Origin: Chloroflexota bacterium
Lineage (GTDB): Bacteria > Chloroflexota > Dehalococcoidia > Tepidiformales > Tepidiformaceae
Direction of reading: 5' to 3'
Length of the DNA stretch: 12,576 nt
Assembly (NCBI GenBank): GCA_025350285.1
Contig: JANXYE010000607.1
Span: 1 to 12,576, forward strand
The position numbers were made by a program, and so were the translations under genes. The notes beneath the pieces are model-generated. The model saw only the letters and a program-made list of their open reading frames with translations, was not told the origin of the DNA and ran no database searches. Of this stretch, positions 1 to 6,143 are shown one piece after another (the first letter of the stretch is position 1; each line of letters opens with the position of its first letter).

Positions 1-690
1 AACCCGGCCGCCGCGCGCCGGTTCGCGGCGCTTATTCCGGGCGCGAAGATGGCGTTCGCCAGCGGCCGGCCGGTCGAAGGCGCGACCCCGGAGATCCTCA
101 CGCAGGCGGGAGAGTTCCTCGGTGAAGACTGGTCGGCGCCCGCCGCGGCTCCCCGTCCGCGCCTGCGCGAGCAGTCCGGGTTGCGCATCATCCTCTTCAC
201 GGACCTCGAAGGGCACACGGAGATGATGTCACGCCTGGGTGACGCGGCCGGGCGCGGCGTCTTGCGTGAGCACGAGCGCATCACCCGCGAGGCGCTCCTG
301 GAGCACGGGGGGAGCGAGGTGAAGACGCTCGGCGACGGCTTCCTCGCGAGCTTTGGTTCGGCCCAGCACGCGCTCGAGTCCGCCGCGCAGATGCAGCGGG
401 CGTTCGCGGCCTGGCGCCCGGAGGGCTCCCCCGAAAGCGGCCAGCAACCCCTCCGCGTGCGCATCGGGATCAACGCCGGAGAGCCGATCCTGGAGGACGA
501 TGACCTCTTCGGCCACAGCGTGATCGCCGCCGCGCGGGTGGCGGCACAGGCCGAGGGCGGCGAAATCCTCGTCACGAACGTCGTCCGGGAGCTGGTCGCG
601 GGCAAGGGCTTCCTCTTGAGCGACCGCGGGCCCCTGGCCCTGAAGGGCCTGGACGAACCCGTGCGGGTCTGGCAACTGAAGTGGGACTGA
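1..690 (+). CDS. Class III adenylate/guanylate cyclase domain protein with alpha/beta-hydrolase tail, 5' partial
   Basis: The frame is open from base 1, so the gene starts outside the window; the ATG at 49 is probably internal. Residues 1-40 (numbered from the first visible codon) read like the end of an alpha/beta hydrolase (an ALIPGAK stretch, then an amphipathic helix ending EFLGED). A short Pro/Ala/Arg-rich linker leads to a class III cyclase domain from about residue 62 to the end. The first metal-binding Asp lies in FTDLE (D68). The substrate Lys (K108) and second metal Asp (D112) lie in VKTLGDGF, and RIGINAGEPI and GGEILV strands follow. The transition-state Arg is present (R179), but the Asn normally four residues before it is Ile (I175), so cAMP synthesis may be weak or absent. 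Hydrolase-cyclase fusions are familiar in Chloroflexota and Actinobacteria. The cyclase assignment is firm; the hydrolase part is inferred from a short tail. Confidence 0.85.
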   Translation, partial: NPAAARRFAALIPGAKMAFASGRPVEGATPEILTQAGEFLGEDWSAPAAAPRPRLREQSGLRIILFTDLEGHTEMMSRLGDAAGRGVLREHERITREALLEHGGSEVKTLGDGFLASFGSAQHALESAAQMQRAFAAWRPEGSPESGQQPLRVRIGINAGEPILEDDDLFGHSVIAAARVAAQAEGGEILVTNVVRELVAGKGFLLSDRGPLALKGLDEPVRVWQLKWD

Positions 691-720
691 AGGCGGGCTG
701 GCGTGAAGGAGCGGGCGGTC

Positions 721-729
721 TGCTATGAT
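721..729 (+). promoter_or_regulatory. Extended -10 promoter (TGcTATGAT) of the antitoxin gene
   Basis: TG at 721-722, one base, then TATGAT at 724-729 make a good extended -10 element. The ATG at 736 lies six bases further on, where transcription should begin, so the transcript is probably leaderless. There is no Shine-Dalgarno sequence before that ATG and no clear -35. Confidence 0.6.
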
Positions 730-735
730 CGTGTC

Positions 736-942
736 ATGCCGATGGTGACTATCGAACTGAACCCCGTCGTGGCGGACGCTCTGCGCGGGCGCGCCGCCGC
801 CGCCCAGTTGAGCGTTGAAGCGCTTCTTGTCGCGCTGGCTGAGGAACATGTGCGGCCTTCGCGCGTTTCACCGGATGTGAAGGCGATGATTCAGAGCCAG
901 ATCGAGCAGTACCGGCCCGCATTCGATCGTCTTGCCGAGTAG
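736..942 (+). CDS. Small antitoxin-like protein upstream of Doc toxin
   Basis: This 68-residue protein would be the antitoxin of a Doc-type module. The N-terminal part (TIELNPVVADALRGRAAA then LSVEALLVALAEEHV) has the strand-helix-helix look of small ribbon-helix-helix DNA-binding antitoxins. The C-terminal part (about residues 44-68, charged and helical, VKAMIQSQIEQ) would be the toxin-neutralising segment. I chose ATG 736 rather than the in-frame GTG at 703 because a -10 box sits six bases before 736 and would lie inside the coding region if 703 were used. Its last 11 bases overlap the toxin reading frame, the usual arrangement for translational coupling. It does not clearly resemble the Phd antitoxin of phage P1. 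The antitoxin role is inferred from size, order and overlap. Confidence 0.7.
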   Translation: MPMVTIELNPVVADALRGRAAAAQLSVEALLVALAEEHVRPSRVSPDVKAMIQSQIEQYRPAFDRLAE

Positions 943-1332
943 CTACCGGGAAGTCACCATCGACGACATCCTCGAATATCATCGCGCACTCTTTCTCGAT
1001 CGAAACGAAACCCCCGCTCCGCTGATATTCCGAGATCGCCTCGAGAGCGCGATCGCGAGGCTCATACCACGGTGTTCGGCGAGGAAGCGTTCCCGACGCT
1101 CGCCCTGAAAGCCGCGGCGTTGCTCCACGGTATCGTGACGGGACATCCGTTTCTCGACGGCAATAAGCGAGCCGGACTTGGCGGTACCCTGCTCCTGCTC
1201 GGACAAAATGGCGTCACCACCTGGCCGACGGCGGACGAGGTGGTGGACCTCACGCTCGCCGTCGCTACCGGCGAGCTGCGCGAGGTCGAGGAGATCGCGG
1301 CCCGGATTCGGACCCTGTTCGCCCTGGATTAA
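932..1332 (+). pseudogene. doc: Doc-type Fic-fold toxin gene split by a single-base frameshift
   Basis: The N-terminal half is read from 932 (probable TTG start, overlapping the antitoxin stop): YREVTIDDILEYHRALF, ending LESAIAR at 1058-1060. As read, that frame stops at 1106-1108 after 58 codons. The C-terminal half is in the frame of 1063-1332: HTTVFGEEAFPTLALKAAALLHGIV and the catalytic HPFLDGNKRAG. Adding one base near 1061 (AGG-CT to AGG-CCT) gives LESAIARPHTT, matching the family's LESAxARP pattern, and a continuous protein of about 133 residues, normal for Doc. The motif has Lys after Asn (GNKR, not GNGR), as in P1 Doc, which phosphorylates elongation factor Tu instead of adding AMP. 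The gene is either truly inactivated or carries an assembly indel. The Doc family call is firm; inactivity is not. Confidence 0.85.
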
Positions 1333-1418
1333 TGACGCCGCGGCCCCCCGGCGCCCGTCCCCCCTCCCCCGTCCGCCCCTCCCCGGCCGGAACAGCGTGG
1401 CGTCTGGGGGCATGACCT

Positions 1419-2789
1419 TCACCCATCCCAACCGGAGCGGCCCCGAGCGACGCGCGGCGGGCTCAGCGATTCGGCCGCGCGCAGGCAGAGGGCGAGGCTC
1501 GCGACATAGTCGTCGTGCCTGCCCGGCGGCGCTTCCCAGCCCATCTGGCCGCCCCCGCTGAGGCGCATCCGGCAGACGGCCAGTTCCCGCCAGAAGGCCC
1601 TCGCTTCGGGTGTCTCGTCCCGCGCGTAAACGCTCAGACCGCGGCGGCGGACGGCGGCCTGGAGGGCGAAGCCCAGCTCCGACTTCGAGGCCGCCGTGAA
1701 GACCACCCGCTCGAGCACGCCGGGCGCCAGGATCGCCTCCAGGTGTCCGCAGATCGGCCCACCGAGCCCGGTCGCGTCGGCGCAGACCTTCTCTATCCGC
1801 CAGTGCGCCACCTCGCCCGCGATCTCCCGCTCGACCGCGGCATACGCCCGGCCCGTGTACACCCGGTGCCCCACGACCTCGCGGCATCCGCCGTCCACGC
1901 GAGCGATCGTGAGCACGGTCGCGTCGGCCTGGTCGCCATCGCCCCCGAAGTCGAGCCCGGCGACGTAGCGTCCGCCCGGCGATGGCCCACGCTGGGCGGG
2001 GTAACGGCCTTCCATGGCCGCCAGGTCCTCCGCCGCGAACAGCCGCCCGGCGGTTTCGGCCGTGACCAGTTCGTACTGCGTGAGGAAGAGCGGATGGCGG
2101 GCGCCGAGCCGCTCGCGCTCCGCCCGCACATACTCACCATAGACCGGACTCTCGGCCGCCACCGTGCGCCACCCCACTTCGTGATGGAGCGGGATGAAGG
2201 CGTACCCGGTGGCCTCGTGTTCAGCGTCGCGGCGGCGGTTGCGCGCGACCGCCCGGTCGAGCAGGGAAGACCCGTCCCAGGGCGTCCCGAAGAGCACCGT
2301 GCAGGCGCCCGTGGAAGCCGCCATCGGCCGGAACTGGCGCTCGAACCAGGCCTCATCGATCTCCTGGGCTTCGTCCGCGATGAGCGCCAGCGAGGCCGTG
2401 TGCCCGGCCACATGGGCCTCCGCTGAAGCGCTCAGGAAGGTGGCCCAGGCCTCTCCAACACGCACGACCGCCCCGTCGAAGCGCGGCCGCGCGCCCCCGG
2501 GCAGGGCCGGACCGAGCCATTCGAACGCCCGCCGCAGCCGTTCGATGCTGATCCCGGCCTGCGGCGAAAACGTCGGTGCGCAACAGACCAGGCCGCCACC
2601 CGTCAGCGCGTTCCCCGCGAGGACCGTCGCGACGAGGCTCGCGGCCACTTCGTTCTTGCCCGACTGGCGCGGGAAAAGCACCGTGAACGTTTCCCCCCGG
2701 AGCGCGCGCAGGCCGCGCACGAGCGAAAGGAAGACACGCCCCTGGTACTCCCTCGGGAAATGGGCCATGCGCGGGTGGTTCGCTGCCAT
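1419..2789 (-). CDS. Phage-type terminase large subunit, orphan
   Basis: This 456-residue protein has the two-domain layout of a DNA-packaging motor. The ATPase has Walker A in PRQSGKNE (residues 40-47; the GKN form is usual in some tailed-phage terminases). Walker B is in ALIADEAQ (D139, catalytic E140), and the coupling motif is in VLFGTPWDGSS (164-174). The C-terminal RNase H-like nuclease has acidic residues in AGLDFGGDG (D280), VCADAT (D338) and GRHDDY (D426/D427). Both active sites look intact and the length is normal, so this is not an obvious remnant. No small terminase, portal, protease or capsid gene lies nearby. It is divergent from the DUF192 gene, with a 127-bp gap. The start is uncertain: GAAGG touches the ATG at 2789, and an in-frame ATG lies seven codons later (2768). 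It may be a prophage remnant, part of a gene-transfer-agent-like system encoded in pieces, or a domesticated nuclease. Confidence 0.85.
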   Translation of the reverse strand: MAANHPRMAHFPREYQGRVFLSLVRGLRALRGETFTVLFPRQSGKNEVAASLVATVLAGNALTGGGLVCCAPTFSPQAGISIERLRRAFEWLGPALPGGARPRFDGAVVRVGEAWATFLSASAEAHVAGHTASLALIADEAQEIDEAWFERQFRPMAASTGACTVLFGTPWDGSSLLDRAVARNRRRDAEHEATGYAFIPLHHEVGWRTVAAESPVYGEYVRAERERLGARHPLFLTQYELVTAETAGRLFAAEDLAAMEGRYPAQRGPSPGGRYVAGLDFGGDGDQADATVLTIARVDGGCREVVGHRVYTGRAYAAVEREIAGEVAHWRIEKVCADATGLGGPICGHLEAILAPGVLERVVFTAASKSELGFALQAAVRRRGLSVYARDETPEARAFWRELAVCRMRLSGGGQMGWEAPPGRHDDYVASLALCLRAAESLSPPRVARGRSGWDG

Positions 2790-2903
2790 CCTTCGACCGT
2801 CGGGCGGGCGGGCCGCGAGGGCGAAGCGGAGGATGGCCGCACGACAGCCTCTGGCGCGGCTTCTTGCCTTAACCGCCCCTACCCGTCACTCCGCCCGCGC
2901 ACG

Positions 2904-2909
2904 TAGGCT
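2904..2909 (+). promoter_or_regulatory. Putative -10 box (TAGGCT) of the DUF192 gene
   Basis: TAGGCT lies seven bases before ATG 2917, the same geometry as other genes here, and suggests a leaderless transcript. An AAGG at 2911-2914 is only two bases from the ATG, too close for a standard ribosome-binding site. No -35 is recognisable. Confidence 0.4.
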
Positions 2910-2916
2910 GAAGGCG

Positions 2917-3393
2917 ATGCCGTTTCTACGCCTCTTCTTCGTCTTCTTCGCCTTTCTGGCCTTCTCCGTTTGTGGCGGGGACGAGCGCCCGCCCACGCTT
3001 CTCCAGACGCGCGACCTGCGGATCACGAGCATCGACGGCACACACGGCGAAACGCTCGTGCTCGAACTGGCCCTCACTCCCCGGCAGCGCCAGCAGGGTC
3101 TCATGCACCGTCAACTCATGCCCGAAGACGCCGGCATGCTCTTCCGCTTCGAGCGCCAGGAGGCCGGCGGCTTCTGGATGGAGGAGACCTTCATCCCCCT
3201 CACGATCGCCTACCTGGACGAAGACGGGACGGTCCTCGAACTGCGCGACGGGAAGCCGCTGGACCGCACGATCCTCACCCCGGCGCAGCCCTACCGGAAC
3301 ACGCTCGAAGTGAACCAGGGCTGGTTCGAACGCCACCAGCTGGGCGTCGGCGCGAAGCTGACGCTACCCCCGAACCTCCCCGCCGCGCGCTGA
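2917..3393 (+). CDS. Exported DUF192 family protein, possible lipoprotein
   Basis: This 158-residue protein begins with a hydrophobic export signal (residues 3-18, Phe/Leu/Val-rich) and then Cys19. FSVC is only a rough match to a lipobox, so it may be a lipoprotein or a cleaved Sec substrate. The DUF192 domain covers about 33-152, with family motifs RQRQQGLMHR, MPEDAGMLFRF, FWMEETFIPLTIAYLDEDG, the A-x-P-Y-R-N-T-L-E-V segment, and a final GVGAKLTL strand. DUF192 is a small beta fold of unknown biochemical role, common in Bacteria and Archaea and often exported. The ATG at 2917 is preferred because the signal peptide starts there. The frame remains open far upstream (to 2194) only because it runs opposite the terminase gene. 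It is transcribed alone, divergent from the terminase. Confidence 0.85.
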   Translation: MPFLRLFFVFFAFLAFSVCGGDERPPTLLQTRDLRITSIDGTHGETLVLELALTPRQRQQGLMHRQLMPEDAGMLFRFERQEAGGFWMEETFIPLTIAYLDEDGTVLELRDGKPLDRTILTPAQPYRNTLEVNQGWFERHQLGVGAKLTLPPNLPAAR

Positions 3394-3517
3394 CGCCGCC
3401 ACCCGGCTAACCGTGCCGGTGCCCCGCAGGCATCCTCTCCCGGCAGTCACGGCCCGCCGGTACTGGTACCTCATCGACAAGGTTCACGATAGACGTTCAG
3501 CACGGAAAAATGTTCCT

Positions 3518-3554
3518 CCCCCTCGCCCGCGAGGTACGAAGTCGGGAGAGGGGG
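3518..3554. repeat. GC-rich inverted repeat in a convergent gap (hairpin, possible bidirectional terminator or REP-like element)
   Basis: CCCCCTC-G-CCCG (3518-3529) pairs with CGGG-A-GAGGGGG (3543-3554), 11 of 12 positions, around a 13-base loop. It lies in the 234-bp gap between two convergent genes (DUF192 ending 3393, DUF2851 ending 3628) and is followed by further G-rich sequence. No T tract follows on either strand, so ordinary intrinsic termination is uncertain. It resembles the dispersed CCCTCNCCC-type palindromes of GC-rich bacteria. A small palindrome, GGTAC-TG-GTACC, lies at 3459-3470. Nothing else is recognisable in the gap. Confidence 0.55.
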
Positions 3555-3627
3555 CCGGGGGGTGAGGGCGGCGCACCGAACGCTGACTTTCGTCTTGAGT
3601 GCTGGGGCACTCCTGGCGGCGCGGCAC

Positions 3628-4755
3628 TCACTCGGACATGGGGCAGCGCCCGCAAGCGCCGCGCGCGCAGTACTCCGTGTGCAGGAGCAACCCGCCCTGG
3701 AGCCGCTGGGCTCCGCTAAACGGCTTCTGCCCGCCCTCGCTCAGCCATCCGCCGAGGGGCTTCAGCAGCCCGTACGCCCCCGGCGATGGCAGGCTGGCGA
3801 ACGCCGCCTCAACCGCCGCCTCGCTCCAGGCCGCGCTCGCCAGGGCACAGGGGAGGACGGCGTTGGCCGCCAGTTCGATGGCCAGCGACCGCCCCGCACC
3901 CGGGACTGTCAGCGCGCCAAGCAGGTCCGCGCCGGCCGCCAGGGCCAGCGGCCAGACGGGGGCCGAGCCCGCCGGCCAGAGCCTCGCGAGGAGAGCGGCG
4001 GCGGCCTCCAGGCGGCGCCGCGGGTCCGCCATCGGGCGCGATCCCGCGCGCCCCAAACTGAGCGCGGCGGCCGCCCCGCGCAGTTCGGCGGCGACCACCC
4101 GGCCGTGGTCCGGCGCGCCACCGCAGCGGTCGATCAGGGCCGTCAGCGGCAGGCGCGCGGCAAGCTGGGCGAACGCCGGACGGTTCGCCGGGCTCGCCAC
4201 GTACTCCAGCAGGACCGCATAGAGCGCCGGCCCCTCGCCGATCCGCTCGGCCAACGGCCGTAGGCGCGCCGCCTTCGTCCGCAGCCGCCGCAGGCCCAGG
4301 CGGCCGAGGATCGGCCCCGCGTCCAAACCCTGGGCCGTGCGCAGCGCGCAGGGCGGGATGAACGGCGGCGGGAAGGGCGCCTGGCCCGGCTCCGGCGGGA
4401 GCACGAGGAGGGCGATCGAACGGCCGCTTTCGTGGTTCGTGCTCAACCCGGCGCCGTCGTTCCGCTCGACAACGTGAAGGACGACGCCTGCGTAGGCCGG
4501 GTCACGCTGGTGGCCGTGCGCCCGCCAGCCGCTCGCCCGGAGATGCAATTCGATCTCGCCGCGCAGCAGGTCCCCGCCGATATCGACCATCGCGTCGCGG
4601 AAGTCCGGCCCGCTCCCACCTCCTGGCACGCCCGGGAAAACGACCTTCAAGCGGCGTCCGTCGGCCGTCCGCTGGAGCCCGCGCACGCCCGCCGCCCAGC
4701 GCCGGGCGAAGGCGGCCTCGTTCGCCGCGGGCAGGGCAAGTGGGGCGGCGCTCAT
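3628..4755 (-). CDS. DUF2851 family protein
   Basis: This 375-residue protein starts at ATG 4755, inside the stop of the upstream regulator (4-bp ATGA overlap). The frame stays open further upstream, but that part overlaps the regulator and reads as low-complexity Arg/Gly sequence. The diagnostic DUF2851 block is at about residues 37-98: VVFPGVPGGGSGPDFRDAMV, then a GEIELHLRASGWRAHGH segment and RDPAYAGVVLHVVERND. The conserved Asp, Glu and His residues (D51, E67, E69, H71, H82) look like a metal or catalytic centre, but no reaction is established for the family. The rest is Ala/Leu-rich and helical. The C-terminus carries a Cys cluster (C-x4-C-x2-C-P-M), common in the family and possibly metal-binding. 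Co-transcription with an XRE regulator is clear; the function is unknown. Confidence 0.85.
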   Translation of the reverse strand: MSAAPLALPAANEAAFARRWAAGVRGLQRTADGRRLKVVFPGVPGGGSGPDFRDAMVDIGGDLLRGEIELHLRASGWRAHGHQRDPAYAGVVLHVVERNDGAGLSTNHESGRSIALLVLPPEPGQAPFPPPFIPPCALRTAQGLDAGPILGRLGLRRLRTKAARLRPLAERIGEGPALYAVLLEYVASPANRPAFAQLAARLPLTALIDRCGGAPDHGRVVAAELRGAAAALSLGRAGSRPMADPRRRLEAAAALLARLWPAGSAPVWPLALAAGADLLGALTVPGAGRSLAIELAANAVLPCALASAAWSEAAVEAAFASLPSPGAYGLLKPLGGWLSEGGQKPFSGAQRLQGGLLLHTEYCARGACGRCPMSE

Positions 4756-5009
4756 CCCTCTCGCTCCCCGGCCTCGTAACGCGCCCGCGCTTCGGCCAGG
4801 ACGTGTAGCATGCGCCCGCTCGCCCCGCGCGGCTGATAGCGGCCCGTCTCCCATTCGCTCACCGTCTGTTGGCGCACGCCCAGTTCCGCGGCGAAGGCCG
4901 CCTGGCTCAAGCCGAGCTCCGTCCGCAGCGCGGCGACCCGCCCCGCGCTCCACGGCTCAGGGCGTGGGCGCCGCTTCGGCAAGCGGTAGCGAAACTCAGG
5001 CTCATCCAT
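4752..5009 (-). CDS. XRE-family helix-turn-helix transcriptional regulator
   Basis: This 85-residue DNA-binding protein has an N-terminal basic arm (RLPKRRPRPEP, about residues 9-19). A classic Cro/CI-type helix-turn-helix follows at about 22-60: VAALRTELGLSQAAFAAELG, then the recognition helix VRQQTVSEWETGRYQPRG. A final helix runs through the C-terminus. The ATG at 5009 is chosen because a longer open frame upstream is repeat-derived, and because a palindrome with promoter elements sits immediately before this ATG. It is the first gene of a two-gene operon and overlaps DUF2851 by 4 bp. Its probable operator (5009-5024) covers its own start, so autorepression that also controls DUF2851 is the simplest reading. 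The size and layout also resemble HigA-type antitoxins, but the partner is DUF2851, not a HigB toxin. Confidence 0.85.
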   Translation of the reverse strand: MDEPEFRYRLPKRRPRPEPWSAGRVAALRTELGLSQAAFAAELGVRQQTVSEWETGRYQPRGASGRMLHVLAEARARYEAGEREG

Positions 5010-5024
5010 ACACGTTACCGTGTA
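5009..5024. promoter_or_regulatory. Palindromic operator TACACGttacCGTGTA over the XRE gene start
   Basis: TACACG (5009-5014) and CGTGTA (5019-5024) are perfect six-base inverted arms around TTAC. This size and spacing suits a dimeric Cro/CI-type regulator. On the minus strand it touches the ATG at 5009 and overlaps the putative -10 box by one base, so bound protein would block transcription initiation. The identity of the binding protein is inferred from adjacency. Confidence 0.65.
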
Positions 5025-5029
5025 GGATA
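5024..5029 (-). promoter_or_regulatory. Putative -10 box (TATCCT) of the XRE-DUF2851 operon
   Basis: Read on the minus strand, TATCCT lies 14 bases before ATG 5009, so transcription would start within the palindrome. There is no convincing -35 or Shine-Dalgarno sequence. Confidence 0.4.
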
Positions 5030-5053
5030 CCTCACGCAGTGTCGATCCGCCAA

Positions 5054-5081
5054 CCGAGTTCCGAGTGCCGAGTACCGAGTT
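5054..5081 (+). repeat. Four tandem heptamers CCGAGTn
   Basis: Four exact-length seven-base units, CCGAGTT, CCGAGTG, CCGAGTA and CCGAGTT, differ only in the last base. They lie upstream of the XRE regulator and are inverted relative to the larger array at 5134-5182. Confidence 0.8.
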
Positions 5082-5101
5082 GAGCGCGGATCGCTCGCGC
5101 C

Positions 5102-5122
5102 CTAGTCCCAGGTCCCGGGTCC
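5102..5122 (+). repeat. Three tandem heptamers CnnGTCC
   Basis: CTAGTCC, CAGGTCC and CGGGTCC follow without gaps. The unit differs from the flanking arrays but keeps the seven-base period. It forms the loop part if the two flanking arrays pair. Confidence 0.55.
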
Positions 5123-5133
5123 GTCGTCTGTGC

Positions 5134-5182
5134 GGAACTCGGAACTCGGCCCTCGGCCCTCGGCCCTCGATACTCGGTACTC
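5134..5182 (+). repeat. Seven tandem heptamers GnnnCTC
   Basis: Seven contiguous units: GGAACTC twice, GGCCCTC three times, then GATACTC and GGTACTC. The reverse complement of the GGAACTC and GGTACTC units gives the GAGTTCC/GAGTACC unit seen at 5054-5081, so the two arrays can form an imperfect long stem. The array ends 11 bases before the -10 box of the downstream gene and so occupies its -35 region. Confidence 0.8.
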
Positions 5183-5193
5183 GCTTCCGGCGG

Positions 5194-5199
5194 TAGCAT
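5194..5199 (+). promoter_or_regulatory. Putative -10 box (TAGCAT) of the glycerophosphodiesterase-like gene
   Basis: TAGCAT lies six bases before the GTG start at 5206, with no Shine-Dalgarno sequence between them, which suggests a leaderless transcript. Confidence 0.5.
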
Positions 5200-5205
5200 C
5201 CACGG

Positions 5206-5952
5206 GTGACCGAACGCAGGCCCCCTGGTATCGCCCACGCCTTTGGCGACCGCCGCGCGCGCATCGAGGCGGCGCTTTCGGCCGGGGCGCGGATGATCGA
5301 GGCCGACCTGCGCTTCTGGCAGGGGCAGGTGTGGGTGCGGCATGAGCGGCGTACGCGGTTCCTACCCCTGCTTTACAACTACCGGCTGGGCGGCGTTCAC
5401 CGCGAGGGCCCCTTCGCCGCCTCGATTGGCAGCCTGTGGCTTCGGCTGGATGTTCGAAGAATGACGTTTCGAGAGCTTCTCAAACGGACCGCGGGCCAGG
5501 CCGGGCTCCTCCTAGACCTGAAGAAGGACCGATACACCCGCTCGACCGCCCGCGGGTTTGTCGCGACCGTCCTGGCCGAAATAGAGGACGCCCGTTTCCC
5601 CGGCGCCGTGGACTTCTGCGGCAGCTGGCCTCTGCTGGATATCGTTCGATCACTGAAGCCGGCCCAGGGCGTGCACTATGCGGTCGATGGGCCTCGCGAC
5701 TGGGAGCGGCTACTTCCACGCGTTGCGAACGGGCCGTGGAGCGGGGGCGTCAGCATCCGCTTCAACCTGATAACTCCGGAGCGGCTCCGCATCCTGCGCG
5801 GGGCCGGGCTCGAGTTCTACGTGTGGGATGTAGCGGACGCCGCCGAAACGGAGCGCGCGCTCGAACTGGGCGCAGCCGGTATCATCGGCGACGATCTCGA
5901 CATCCTGGGCTCGCTCGGCCGCCGCCCCGGACGTCATTCGGACGCTCCATGA
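5206..5952 (+). CDS. Divergent glycerophosphodiester phosphodiesterase-like TIM-barrel protein
   Basis: This 248-residue protein probably belongs to the GDPD superfamily, which hydrolyses glycerophosphodiesters to glycerol-3-phosphate and an alcohol. Expected landmarks appear in order: the first His in IAHAFGD (H11), the metal pair in GARMIEADL (E32, D34), the second His in VWVRHE (H46), LLLDLKK (D104, K106, where classical members have E-x-K), and the closing FYVWDVADAAETERALELGAAGIIGDD. The usual HRG and PENT motifs are not kept: Arg after H11 is Ala and PENT is absent. It is therefore a divergent subgroup whose substrate may differ. No signal peptide is visible, so it is probably cytoplasmic. 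GTG 5206 is the start because the -10 box lies six bases upstream. It overlaps the next gene by 4 bp (ATGA) and leads a three-gene unit. Confidence 0.75.
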   Translation: MTERRPPGIAHAFGDRRARIEAALSAGARMIEADLRFWQGQVWVRHERRTRFLPLLYNYRLGGVHREGPFAASIGSLWLRLDVRRMTFRELLKRTAGQAGLLLDLKKDRYTRSTARGFVATVLAEIEDARFPGAVDFCGSWPLLDIVRSLKPAQGVHYAVDGPRDWERLLPRVANGPWSGGVSIRFNLITPERLRILRGAGLEFYVWDVADAAETERALELGAAGIIGDDLDILGSLGRRPGRHSDAP

Positions 5953-6143
5953 AGCAGACATGCTGGCAAGTCTTCAAAGAGAAGATGCACGGGCTCTTCC
6001 CGTACCTCGTCGCGGCCGCGATCTACATCCCGATCGCCGTCTGGCAGCCGCGCTTTATGTTGAACTGGACGCCCGCCTACATCCTCCTGCTCGTCGTCAT
6101 CTGCATTGCGCCCGCCACCTGGCGGAAGTGGCGGCGCCGGTGA
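5949..6143 (+). CDS. Small two-helix membrane protein
   Basis: I do not recognise the family of this 64-residue protein. It has a short charged N-terminus (MKQTCWQVFKEKMHG), hydrophobic segments at about residues 17-33 and 41-56, and a basic end (KWRRR), as expected for a two-helix membrane protein with both ends in the cytoplasm. Its ATG lies in the stop of the upstream gene (ATGA) and its stop lies in the GTG start of the next gene (GTGA). This double four-base overlap is strong evidence that it is translated and coupled to both. It may assist the membrane hydrolase downstream; that is inference from position only. Confidence 0.75.
   Translation: MKQTCWQVFKEKMHGLFPYLVAAAIYIPIAVWQPRFMLNWTPAYILLLVVICIAPATWRKWRRR

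Noticed and set aside
1055..1075. Programmed ribosomal frameshift in the Doc gene
   Set aside because: There is no slippery heptamer or following stem at the site; a one-base loss explains it without special machinery.
979..1887. Minus-strand open frame across the Doc gene and the end of the terminase
   Set aside because: It overlaps two recognisable genes in another frame and its product is low-complexity Arg/Gly sequence.
2194..2916. In-frame upstream extension of the DUF192 gene
   Set aside because: It is antisense to the terminase and has no conserved motif; the signal peptide at 2917 marks the real start.
5054..5182. CRISPR array
   Set aside because: The unit is only seven bases with no spacers and no cas gene nearby.
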